From assembly GCF_036370855.1 (NCBI RefSeq), contig NC_088099.1, positions 146,771,017-146,835,016 on the forward strand: a DNA stretch of 64,000 nucleotides, written 5' to 3'. Source of the DNA: Dromaius novaehollandiae. Its lineage: Eukaryota > Chordata > Aves > Casuariiformes > Dromaiidae. The number at the start of each line of letters is the position of its first letter. Position 1 is the first letter of the stretch. Below the pieces are notes generated by a model. That model was given only the letters and a program-made list of their open reading frames with translations. It searched no databases and was not told where the DNA came from. Position numbers and translations under genes: made by a program. This document shows positions 38,846 to 50,850 of this stretch, piece by piece.

Positions 38846-39490
38846 AGGAATCTAAGAAACTGCTAAGAAGAAATTCCCTACTGGCTTGGATCAGTGGTCC
38901 TTCTAGCCCACTAATGTCCCTGAGAAAGTGAGGCAAAGCAACAACAGGAGATGCCATTTAGGGACCTCACCTAAGGGCTATTATGAACAGCGATTTGCAC
39001 TCACCTTCTCCACTGGCTGCATGAGTCTTAAAAATCTCGGTCATTTCCCCCTCAGCTGTCTCCTCTCCGAACTAGGGAGTCCCAGCCTTTTCAGTCTCCT
39101 CCATCAGGCAGCGGGTCCAACCCCTTAACTGTGTTTCTTGCCCTTCTCTATACCTTCTCTAACTCCATCCTTCCTGAGATGCAGAGGCCAGAACAGCATG
39201 TACTACTCCAGACGCAGATGTAGCTGTTTTAGATAGTGACAAAATGGCATCATCTTTCCTGCTCTCAGTACCCTTCCTGCTTAGGTCCCACATTTTGTTG
39301 GTGTTTTTGGCTGCCATTGCACACTGAGCCAATGCTTTCAGGCCATGGTCAATGGTGATGACAACGGCACTTTCCTGAGTTGTAACTGCTAGTTCCAAGC
39401 TTATTATGTGGTTTGGATGATTTTTTGCTAGATGCATTATCTTACATTCTTCTACACTGATGTGCATTTGACATCTTTACCCTCTCACTT
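38846..39490 (-). mobile_element. CR1-type LINE 3' fragment, internally deleted
   Basis: Read on the minus strand, the order of phrases follows the 3' part of CR1/L3 LINEs. It starts with a decayed reverse-transcriptase C-terminal stretch (AAGAATGTAAGATAATGCA, then GGCTCAGTGTGCAATGGCAG, then GAGAAGGTATAGAGAAGGGC). Next comes GAAAAGGCTGGGACTCCC, and finally a 3' UTR-like ending, GTGGGCTAGAAGGACCAC followed by AATTTCTTCTTAG. A 102-codon minus-strand frame (39159-39467) is the remnant of the reverse-transcriptase end. The stretch between the body and the tail looks shortened. It is inactive and old. Confidence 0.82.
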
Positions 39491-42400
39491 GGTTTTATGA
39501 GATCCTTAGTCACCAAAAGAATTTTCATGTAAATTATGCTCTATTTAAATGCACTGTACCACTTTCATCCATCATTTTGAAAATGCCAAGATAATTTGTG
39601 CAGTTCTTTTTATAACTGGTGACTTAAATACATATATTTGATGGCAGTATACAACTCCAATATTCTGAGTGCAACAAAACTTGCCTTCATAAGGATTATC
39701 AGAGCAAGCCTTTCTTGCAGATAAAAGTCTTAAATGGAATCCTGGAAAGAGGTGACAAGTTGGTAGAAGACAGTTCTGTCAGCCCTGCCAGTGTCTAGTG
39801 TCTCATCATTCAAAGAGCATGCAAGAGGGACGACTGCAGCTAGCACTTACAGATGTTTGCTCATGCAAATAGTCCAGCTGATGTTGTCCTCACTAGCAGT
39901 GTTTTTAAGGCTAGACTGTGTCCTTTCTGTTGAATTGAGAAAGAGCTAAGTGCCAAAAAAGGATCTGTTATTTCGTATGTGACTAGAAAGCTACGTCATT
40001 CTCCTGCATGAATAGGAAATATACCATGGTTTCTCCTGGTTCATCTAATACTTTATGGTGTGCTCTTATCTCTGTTGGGTAGGGCCTGAAAACATTCTGT
40101 ACTTTGGCACACGCTGAAACAAGAGATTGCACTGAAACTAAATACAGACTTTTCTCTAAACTGTTCAGAGCTGAGTGCATGTTGGATGGAGAAAAATTCA
40201 ATTTTTGTGCAAGTATAATTTTCCATTCGGCTTATGCAGGCACCTTCCTTCCATCAGTCACTGTCTGGGTTACCAACAAATACTTAAAAATGGCTAGAAG
40301 CCATGAAATGGCGTGTAGGTCCACTAGTTGACTCACATTTGCTCTGAAAGAGTGATTTCTTGACTAGAGGCTGGTTGGAAAGAGGCCTCTCAGAGGTCTC
40401 AGTGACCTCAGGGCTGGGAAAGATTAACATCTTAAAATTACTCCTGATCCCATCATTGACTTTGGATCTGACTACAGCCAGACAACAAATTCGTATCTCA
40501 GTTTGACCTCTGCATCCTGAGAGAAATGCTGCTTCCTCTTCTAACACACACCATTGAAAGATGTCATTTTTAATATCTATGCAGTGCTCAATACTGCCTG
40601 ATGTGTTTTGGAGGTATCTGAGACCTGTTCCTCAGGATGCAGTAGGTGACCTCCAGCTCTGCCAGACACAATGTGCAGCATGGTGCATCTGGTCCCCAGT
40701 GGGCTAGAGAATGACAAGAAACACGTCCCTGTCACAGGCAGGCTGAGGACTTCTGAGCCTGCCAGCTGGGAGAGGTCCAGGCAAAGCCTCACAGTGCTCC
40801 AGCTCCACATCTGAAGGCCACACCTTTAATGGCTCCTACCTGCAGTATTTCATCAGCATGATGATTGAGCACTTCTATTTAAATGGAAGACAGAAATGGC
40901 TAGACTCTGCCTTAGATCCATAAAAGGACTCTTGCTAGCTTTAAATACTTGGCTCTGGAAGGCAGGATTTGCTACCAGCACCATGAGGACTGTGCAGAAC
41001 TTCTGCATCCCCAGCAGACAGCACCCAATTATTACCTCCTGCAAGAAGACTGCTGAAATACAAGCTACCGGTAACATTTTTGGTTTCCAGAATAGTAACT
41101 CAGAGGAGAAAGATGAGTTTTTGCTCCTGGTTATGTTGTGGTAATCAGAAGATCTTGCTTACAACAGTCTGGACTAATGTATCTAATGTATCCTACATGG
41201 TAGAGGAAATCCTTTTGCAGAACTGTAGCTTCAGAAACTGTACAGGCTCTATCAGTGTCCATTTGCAACAGAGCTTTTGGCTATGCTTGGGAATGTCTTT
41301 GCCAAAGTTTGCTGAAATACAAATAAACTAACAAACAAACTCTTCCCGCTCAAATTAGAAAATGAGCCTAGCATGACCACAGACCAGTGCATATAAGAAT
41401 TCAAATATATACATAGCATTGGGATTATGACCTCAAACCACAGGATTAAAAATTGTATGTGTCTCCAGAAGCCACATTATTGTTTGCATGCAATATGTAC
41501 TTAAAACAGCTACAGAAATATTAACCACATTCACAGAAATAGAATACCATAGTCAGCTATTGACATGTATGCTAATGACTAGCATAAATTGCAGTCAGCC
41601 TATCTAAAGAAAATGAAATAAGGTTCACATCTAAATAAGAAAAAAAGCAGTGCCGCTAATATGACTCTCCATAGATCTGCAAGATTGTTAGTATAAGACC
41701 ATACAGCAGAAGCCTCCTTGCACAGCACCTCTGAAGATCCCCCAGAAGAAAATGCACTGCTATCGCCCTGCTCTGCTGGCTGAGGTCCTGCCATAGGGGG
41801 CTGTGTAAGTAACACAAATGCTGGTCATTTCATATTGCTTCGCTTTTTGTCGCAATCTTCGCTGGTTTGCAACAGAACTTTGCATTAAGTCATCAGTAGA
41901 AACATGTAACCAAAGGTGCTGCCTAATCATCTGACCACGGTCTAGCCGATCTAATGACAACCCCTTTGCTGTAGCAGCTTGGCTGCAAGCTGACCTCTGC
42001 CAGTCCACGGCTGCTCACTAAACAGGTCATAAAAGTAATGGCTACAGGCGCCTTGTCAAACTAGAGAGTTACGAGCAAGCAAGAACCTCCAGGGGCACAT
42101 GAGAAGTGCTGCTGTGTTTGGAAAGAAAAATAAAGGGGGAGAGAGCCAGCGGGCTGTTGGCTTTCAAATTATCCCAAGTCAATATAATTGAGGCCCTTGA
42201 GAACACAGTGCTTTCTTTTCTTTCTTTTGTTTTTGCCTTTTCTTGTCTTCCTTGTCTGAATCTTCTCTTTTTCAGCGCACGTAGATGAGGGCTAGATGCG
42301 GCTTGGAACTGTAATACAGTGAGCCAGAAATTTTCCTTTCTGACTGTAAGAATAGTAAGGCAACAACAGAAGTGTCAGTTTTGAATCCAGAAAATTTGTT

Positions 42401-44046
42401 CCTTCTCTGAAGCAATTTTACTATACCTGAAAACACCTGTGCATGCTTTGTGGTACCGGCTGGCAGAACTTCCTAAGGGGCTGACTGAACGCCAACTTTC
42501 AACCGTTGGCAGAAACCGCCAGGAAAGCAATTCTTGATTGCAGTCGCAGTCTGGGTGGGCTGCATGGTAAAGCCTGCATCTTGTGTAGATCCTCACACAA
42601 TAGTCAATGTTGTCCAAATCGAGGAGCAAAAATCAGTTATGGAAATCCCCAGTGGCATGAAAATATAATTCTGGAGGATCTACGATAGAATCTTTGCTAC
42701 GTGATACTTTCGGATGGAGCAAAAATTAGTAACAAAAATTTAGAACTGTATTACAGATATACAGAATAGTACTAAAGAAAAAAAGCAAGGGGAATAAATT
42801 AACCATAAAAGAGATAAAGAATTAATGTTTAAAAGTAAATTAAGAAGAAATACATACATTTATATATTATATAAATAATATCTTTATTATTTATAATAGA
42901 GATAATGGCACGCTATTTAAATACAACTTACACAGCGTCAGATTCCCTTTCCCATGTGAATGCTGTGTCATTCACAGCATTTCTATTGTCGTTTATGTCA
43001 AATGCTTGTGCTTACTTGACAGATAGGTTTCCATGCAGAAACTCCATGCAGCAACTGAGCTTTTTATTAAAAGAAAACCAGAACAAACCTAAAACCATCA
43101 AAGCTGATTTTTCACTCTTGAACTGTAGCAGAAAGTCTGCAAATATGGCATATTTAAAAGTAGCATACCAATAAGCAGCCAAAAATCAAGAACAAAACCC
43201 AAAATGAGTGAAGTAAATTTGTTTCTGTCATGCCCATCAAGATTAATTTAGTAAAAATACCAGTGGCATGAAGTAACCAATTGTAAGAATAATTAGCACT
43301 GTGTAGGAATTAACTGCAAAAATACTGTTGTAGTCGAAACATATAGTCAAAAGTCTAGCTTTCATTTTTCCTTACAACTATATACCGTTGTTTACAGCTG
43401 CAACTTCTCCAATGCCTGTTTTTAAAACACAACTGGAATATCAAATGCTGTGAAAGTTCTGTGTTTGTATATTGCTTTTCAAGTTAGGATGCTACCAGAG
43501 GTAAAAGGACTCTAACTTAATAGGGCTTAATAAAATAATAGGCTGATTTGTATTTTTAAAGTGAAGATGATTCAATTCTTAGTAAAAAATAATCATTTGA
43601 AAATAAAAATATCATTTAAAAGATAATTAAGAAAAGTGTCAGTGTCTGACAGAAGTGGTCTTGCAGGTAATGCTATTGCAGCTTTAGAAATGATTGCTCC
43701 TCAGTTGTCCATTCCATGCTAGAAATTGCTGGTGTCACAGCAGAGAAGAGGGAAAAGTGTCCAAATGTCTCAGTCACTTTGGTGCCAAGTGCTGCATGGC
43801 ACTGAATGAAGTTGACCTGAATGTCAGTGCTGTGATCTCATCACAGCAGATTGCACAAGTACCAGGGATGTTGGACATGTTGTGTTGTTTCTCCTTCTAC
43901 GTTAGATGTTCATTATACTGTTTAACTTTGCAGCCAAAGTCATTCATAAAAATTTACTACCAGCACTACTGCTCAGCGAACATAGCTCAAAGTCCTTAGA
44001 CAGATAACAACCTCTTTATCCTTTAGTTTAGGTAAGGATAGCTAAA
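39491..44046. other. Intergenic sequence between GEM and CDH17, part 2
   Basis: No gene or clear transposon. The stretch at about 42840-42905 is very AT-rich with TATATTATATAAATAATA-type words. Open frames of 70-90 codons are scattered on both strands without pattern. Confidence 0.55.
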
Positions 44047-44071
44047 ATGTTTAGCTAAATTAGCTAAACAT
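44047..44071. repeat. Perfect 12-bp inverted repeat around one base
   Basis: ATGTTTAGCTAA at 44047-44058 and TTAGCTAAACAT at 44060-44071 flank a single A. No surrounding element is recognised. It sits in AT-rich intergenic DNA. Confidence 0.9.
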
Positions 44072-47000
44072 CTCTGTAGTTCCAAACTACTTACTAATTT
44101 ATGTGAAGAATACATAGAAAGTTCAGACGAAGCTATAGTTTTGTTCTTTCAGCATGTTGAAACAATTTTATTCTTCATTGTTTGTCTGGTAGCTCCTACA
44201 ATTCTATGGATATGTGAGAAGTTTCAATTTGTTCCATCTAATCTTCACAGCTATAAGGAAACATAATGAGTCACATGGCAATAGATGAATAAAAAGACAC
44301 TCATTCATGTGGCTGTTCTCATAAAGATCTTTTTAAGCCTATCGTGGTATTTTGAGGCCTGAATTATGTTTTTTTAATTCTTGGAATTTGCAGCAGCAAT
44401 ACATCTGTAATAGGGATTTAATTTTTATTACAGAGAGGTTGCTGAATTGGATTAATCCAAGTCAGCAAAATGCTTGGAATGCCTAAAATGCATTGTCTAA
44501 ATGTATTATTTACCATTAATTGATATAATTTATTCAATATTATGGTCTGGCTATATATATGGAAATGTGTATATGGAAGGTCTGTCATTCTAAGTTATAT
44601 TGTTAGATGTTATGCCTAGCAAATGGGAAACTGTTCTGTAAAATATTAGCAAAACATTTTACATTCTTGCATACACAGACAGTATAGTCCATTTCCCAGT
44701 GAGCTGAACACCCATCATCAGACCTCCAGTGGCAAGACTGGCAGAAATGAGATATTTTCATGAAGTTTAGCTCACTGAAAGTAATAGCATCTTGATCTTG
44801 AGAACTGTGCATTAGTCGTTCAAAAGCACACATCCAAAATCAAAGTTGGGAGATCATCTGTTTTATTTAGAATGAACTTTGGGAACTTATGATTGAGACA
44901 CAAAGTCAGTATCCATGAGAAATATCTCTGCAAAATGATGCAGAAGGTTGTTGCCTTTGTCCCCCTAATCATTTTGGGGTTGATGGTGGAAGTAACTAAT
45001 ATCAGCTGTGCAAGTTTGCAAATACAGAGCGTGATTGTTGCAGCAGGAAGTGCGGTTTCTTCAGGATGTGATCCCAAAAAAACTGCTGGGTCCATGCAGC
45101 GCTTGCAGGAGACCCATAGTAACCAAGAGCATCACGTCATCAACAAAACATTTTTTATTTTATAGATGCGCTAATCAAATGCACTATCTCCTTTGGGGCT
45201 GTAAGCAGAATGCCGCCCGTGGCAATGTGTTTGCTTGTGAGCGCTTGTTCACTCTGCCTTAGCCTCTGTACCTGAGCTGGTGATACGGTCCGAGAAATAG
45301 CTGTAAGGAAAGGAAATGCAAAGCTGAAAGCAGACTAGAAGCTTTTCTGTGATCTGACCTGAGCTGACTGCAACATTTTGCTGGAGTCCTTGAGTAAAAG
45401 GAAATGACTTTATTCTTCTGTTTCTTCAGTGAAACCTTCAACCTTGTTGTTGGGCTCCTAAGAAAGAAGTCTTTCCTTTCTTTCTGTTGTCTTTGACCAT
45501 GAGATTAACCCCCAAATACACATTTGGACCCAGTTTTGCTGGTCCTGGATCACTGCGGTCTAGGATGTACATTGGTGCCAGCAAACCAGGCCAGCACCCA
45601 GTTAGCATCCCCTGGCTGCACTAAGCTTGAGATGCAATAAAGGTAAATGTAGCTATTAACTGAAGGATTTATCCCCCTTACTGCCCTTTTACCTTGAAAG
45701 GTAATGCAGCAGATGCAAGTCTGAGACTTTAAGGTGGGAGATGGGGAAGGGCATTAAGTCATACAGTTTCCATTAATGTCAGCTGAGCAGAGGTGTGTGT
45801 TCAGTGAGTGATTTCCATATAAGTCGCGAATGAAGCAGGGACTGAGCTAAAATGGTTGTATTACAATCTTTCAAAGTACAGAAAAAGTGAACATAAAGTA
45901 TGTACACTGATAGCCTAATGCCACAGCTATTTAGTCATGCAAGTAGTCCCATGAGGTCCCAGCTTGTGTACGGCACGCCAATGGAAGCCGGCTATCCACT
46001 GCTTGCAGAAGTTAAAATTACATGATATTTCTGGTATTTCCTATTCTAAGCATAGGAATTAGTACTTTAAATAATGTTCATTGTAGGCGGCTGCAATACA
46101 AAATGTGCACAGTCCTCTCCTGCAGACAATAGGCCTTATCCTCTAACGGCTCATCCAGGTGACTAGCTTTTGATCACAAAAAGTAGGTAATTGAAGTAAA
46201 TGAGATTATTTATATCTGACTAGGCCTCTAATGCATGTAAAATTACTTCCAACAGATAAAAGCCAGTTTCAGAATTGATTCAAATACTAGTTTGTGATGT
46301 AGGCCATATATTTTGGCTCCAAAACGAAATAGCCAGATCCCTAGAAGGCTCGAGTCCACTTCCAGCACTTCTGTGGGAGTTTATAATGCTTTCAGTGAAA
46401 GGCACTGCTACAACCAGACCTCGTGTTCCTGCTGAGATGAGAGGTAATAGAACTGATATGTGGCACTTTTCCTGCAAGAATTACATTTATGCTCATCTGG
46501 CAGTGCCTCTGAAAAGAACGTGCACTGAAATGAACCTTGATTTTGATATTTAGACATAATATACCTCCACTGCTAGTAAAAATCAATGTGAATATTCAAT
46601 CCCTTGCTACCAATTCTGACCCTTGCCAAAGGCTCCAGAGAAGGCAATTCAGTGTGACAAATACAGCTATTATTTAGGGAAACTTACTCTGGGAACTCAG
46701 CTATCAGTAAGAATTCCTGACAAGCTGAAGTTTGCTTGCTCTTTTCACTATTACAGTTGCTGGTACAAATATTTATGGGGATACTGTACTCAAGGAAGCC
46801 ACTTGGTATCTTATCAGACTGTAGAAGTTCCACCCTGTGATGTAAAACAGTGTCATTCTGGATACTGTGTACGTGGGGAGAAGGGCTGAAACCCATGGGA
46901 AAATGAACGAGGCATGTCTCATCCCTGCTTATAGAAGGAGTGTGACCTTTCTCTAACCCAGTGAATCAAGCTGAAACTCTCAGTACAGTTTCCTAGGTTT

Positions 47001-50000
47001 AGATGAGTATGACAACAATAAATCCCGCTGCTGAGAGGACTCCACTTGGGATGAGGGTGTTGGACTGATCCACTCTTGCTGTTTACACAGCCAGGCCTCC
47101 ACATCTTGACTGAGGGGGATGTGCAGGGAGAGCCACAGCTGTAGCAATTCCCGAAGTCCTCTGCTGCGCTCACCCTGCCGAGCATGGTGGGAATGAGCTG
47201 AGCCTGAGCAGCAGAAACTTGGTTTGTATTCAGAGGTGTGGGGCTTGGAGAGAGGGAGAAACCGCATCAGCTTCCAGTTGCAGGATTGCGGTCCAGCTAC
47301 TTGTGTTGATTTGGAAAGACGTTTTCACCCAAAGGCCAGTTTTCCAGGTTTCCAGCTGGGTCCAGGGGCATGGGGATGGCCAGCCACTGCAGATTTGTGT
47401 ATCTAGTCCAGTAAATTTCAGTTTGGCTTTACAGACTTCTGTAACTGTCATCATAGCATATTATGGTAGTGGTTTTAATAAAGAAGTTAGGAGTCATATC
47501 TAAGAAAAAGCTTAAACACTGGTGGGCATTTCTCTTAAACACCTGAGCCTCAGAGTAAAATCCAGCCCCAAAGCCCAGAGGCCTTATTACTGTCCCACTT
47601 AATAGGAGTGGGAGAAAGGGTGTCCTTTACCTTCCTATTAAACCTTGTTCATGATGCAGAAAGAGCAGCAAACTGTGAGGCTGGAAGGAAAATAAAGAGC
47701 CCTCAAGTCCTACTTCAGTCTGGAGAGGCGAGTCTTGGCAGCTGGGCTCTGCTCCCAGATTTACTTCTAATTTTTTATCCAGTGACTGCTATATGTAATG
47801 GTCCAGACAGTAGAATCTGTGATTACTGTGATAAACATGGTCCTAGAGACTGGTTTATTTTTTCACGGCTCTTTCAATGTCCTACAGGTGGGCACATACA
47901 CCCAGATGACTGAGTGCTCACAGACCATCTGCTTCAGGGATCCTAAGGTCATTTGCAGTTGCATATGCAAGTGAATAAACAAAAAACAGTGTCAGCCTGC
48001 CAGCTTACTGGTTTTCTCACGTCATAATATTGTGATGCTCTTTTCTAAACAGGGTGTAACTGAGAAAAGGCTCTGGTTTCGTGTTGTGTTTTGACACAAT
48101 GTTATGTTTTGTGCTGTATCTTGAGCCTTGTAAGTTGTGCGCATATCCTTTTATATATTGAGTAATGGTCAAAAAAGGTTAAAAAGTTGCTTCTTCAGCA
48201 TTTATAAGCACAAAAGGTCATAATTTTGAAATATTCAATTCATAACTTCTGATTCATATGTCACTCCAAGTCCTCATATGAATTAGCTGGAGGATACCAG
48301 CAAGCACAAAGTGAATTGCCCTGTGCTTCAGTATGGAACACAACTTTTAATCTCCTTTGGAGGTCTTGCAAGAAGCAGTGTAAACAGAAGTAATCTCTAG
48401 AATATGCATTGTTTATTCCAGAAGAGCTATTTGGTTCCATTATGTCATTGCTTGCATGAAGAAAAAGAGAAACTAAAATCTATCATCTTGACTGGGGCAT
48501 GTTTAAGAGCTTAGGAGTTGAATAGCATTAACTCAACAACTAACGGTGCCAGGACCCAATGGCAGCAAATGGGGGAATTTATAACAGACCTCTTGTGTTA
48601 ATGATGGAGAAGGTGAATGGTCCCTGCAATGGGCTGCGTTGTGGGAGAGGTCCGATCTCTGTGCCTGGGTGACTTTGGGGCTGTAGCTGGGAAGACTACA
48701 CATCTGTGGGAACTGCTGCGGGGCTGGGGCTGACCAAAGCATTTGGGGAGATCCTCTGGGAGCAAAGGTGTGGAAGTGCTGCCAGGTGTGCTACTGATTC
48801 AGCTTTTGCCTGCATTGAGAGTGGCCACATGTAGGTACAAATGAATCTAGCTTGGGATAGCTTGACTCAAGTCCTGGTCTGGATTTACTGAACTGCAAAG
48901 TAGTACCGGCATCCATGCAAGCAGAAAATGAGACACAGCATGGGCGAAGGGCCACAGGAGGAGGGGGTAGGCTCATACGCTTAAACAGCCGTGACAATTT
49001 CATCGATGTAATGGGCATCGAGTCCTCCAAGGAGAGGGAAGCTAAGTGCTAAAAACGTAGAACGGCAACAGTGGGGAAGGAGCAGGGCACTCTGTGGGGT
49101 GGAAATGGGCTGTGAGCATCCTGATGCATGACAGAGACCTCATCTCCCAGTGGTTTTGCAAGTCACAGAGACAGCTTCAAAAAAGAAAGTAGATAGTGTC
49201 TGTCTTTAAGACAGTGTGGGGAACCAGTTTATATACTTCACCCAGGTTCCTGGTGGTCTGTTAGCTGCTCCCCCAACAGACCTAAGGATACTGCCAAGTA
49301 TTATGGTTAGTAGGTCAGAACTGACTATCAGGTTCTGGGAACAAAAATGATACAGGTGAGGTTTCCATCATCCAAGGCACAGTCATTCACAGGCCAGTTG
49401 GAAAGACATATATCCTGGGGATGAGTGCAGGCTTGCACAGGTGGTTTGGCTTCATTGGACCTGGGCATGAAACACTGCTGGATATCATGAACTGCTGGAT
49501 ACATCTACTTACCATTTTTGTGCTCCTGTTGCCTAAACAAGCAAGAAGGATTTAAATTAGGATCAGAGAAGGCTGATGGTGAAGGCCCACAGTACAAAAA
49601 CTATACCGAGAGCTTGCTAAATAATCAATGCCCCGCTTTCTTCTTATCCCAACATGTGCCTGTGTTGTTATCCCCCTTTACCATGGTGAACTCTTATTTT
49701 GGGTGATTTAGCTCATTGCTCACAAAAATCTGTGCCTATCTGATTGTCCGGGTTTGTGCTCTGTGTCAAAGGTCCCTCTCCCCAAAGCCACAACATCTGG
49801 TACCATTGTATAAACATAAATAATCTCAACATGAACAAGGGTCTAAACTAGAAAGGGCAAGGCTATAAAAACAGAGTGAGAGACATAAAAGGAAAGTCTG
49901 ATGAACATTTGAAATGCAAGTAATATGGGGCCCTGGAGCTCTTAATATGTTATCAAGATTATGAGAAGTACAAGGATTTTGTTGAATAGCTTGTAACTGG

Positions 50001-50559
50001 GTTGTTTGTATAGAAGGGTAAAGTGCTTCAGAAACAACGGTCAGGAAAAAAAGTGAAATATTTATAGGGATGAATATATTTATTTTGAAGTCCAGAGTAT
50101 AGGGGATAGGGATGATGTAAGTCTCTGGTGATTATGCCATAATGAAATAGAGTCTACAATCCTTGCAAAGGGAAAGAGGGAATGGGAAAAAAAATTAGAA
50201 TGGACTTCAAGCAAGCAGATTTCTATAAAATCAGATTATTGATAAAATGGATTTCATGGGAAACATGTCAAAGAAAAGCATTAGCAGGAATGACAAGGCC
50301 TCTGTATAAATGGCTTGAAGGACATATTCTGTCCCAAAGTGTTAGTAGTGTTAGGAAGGGTAGCAAGAACAAAGTACTTTATTAAATCAGAGCCCTTAAG
50401 TGGCCTCAAACTCATGAAGGAAGCACAAAGACAGTCATAACTAGATTTCACTACTAAAGGTGAATACATAGCACAGGAAAATACAGACAAAATCAGAATA
50501 ATTGATGTGCAACTAGCAACACATAATGAAGATAACATGAAAATACTTTATAGCTAAAT
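44072..50559. other. Intergenic sequence between GEM and CDH17, part 3
   Basis: I find no exon with protein-family resemblance, no RNA gene and no confidently named repeat. Parts of 49.8-50.5 kb are purine-rich and may belong to the same old LINE as the fragment that follows, but the match is too weak to call. Confidence 0.5.
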
Positions 50560-50850
50560 TAGAAAGACTTGCATTTCTCAGGGAATATTGTTTGTGGGAG
50601 TCTGTCCTCAGCAGCATTGAGAAGCCTCATTTGGAAGAATATGGGGCAGAGCCCACCATCAAAGATGGAGAACAACTGAACAACATCCAGAGGATGATGG
50701 TGTTAATGACCAGGCATCTGGAAGTACCCGGATGAAGCAGTTGTGGAGACTAGGAGTGGCTGTTGTTTGCATTTTTTGCAATCAGGAAGGTTATAGGCTG
50801 ATTCTGCCTCAGGAGAAGTGAAGGAGATAGATGACTAGCAACTTCAGTTT
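50560..50850 (+). mobile_element. Old CR1/L2-like LINE fragment
   Basis: On the + strand the phrases gatggagaacaactg, acatccagaggatgatgg, ttaatgaccaggcatctgga and gactaggagtggctg follow, in order, the well-known CR1 3' region pattern. That pattern is a GATGTGGAACAACTG-like word, CCAGAGG, ATGATCAAGGGTCTGGAA and GAGCTGGGGATG. The copy is strongly diverged and no frame survives. Boundaries are approximate. Confidence 0.6.
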
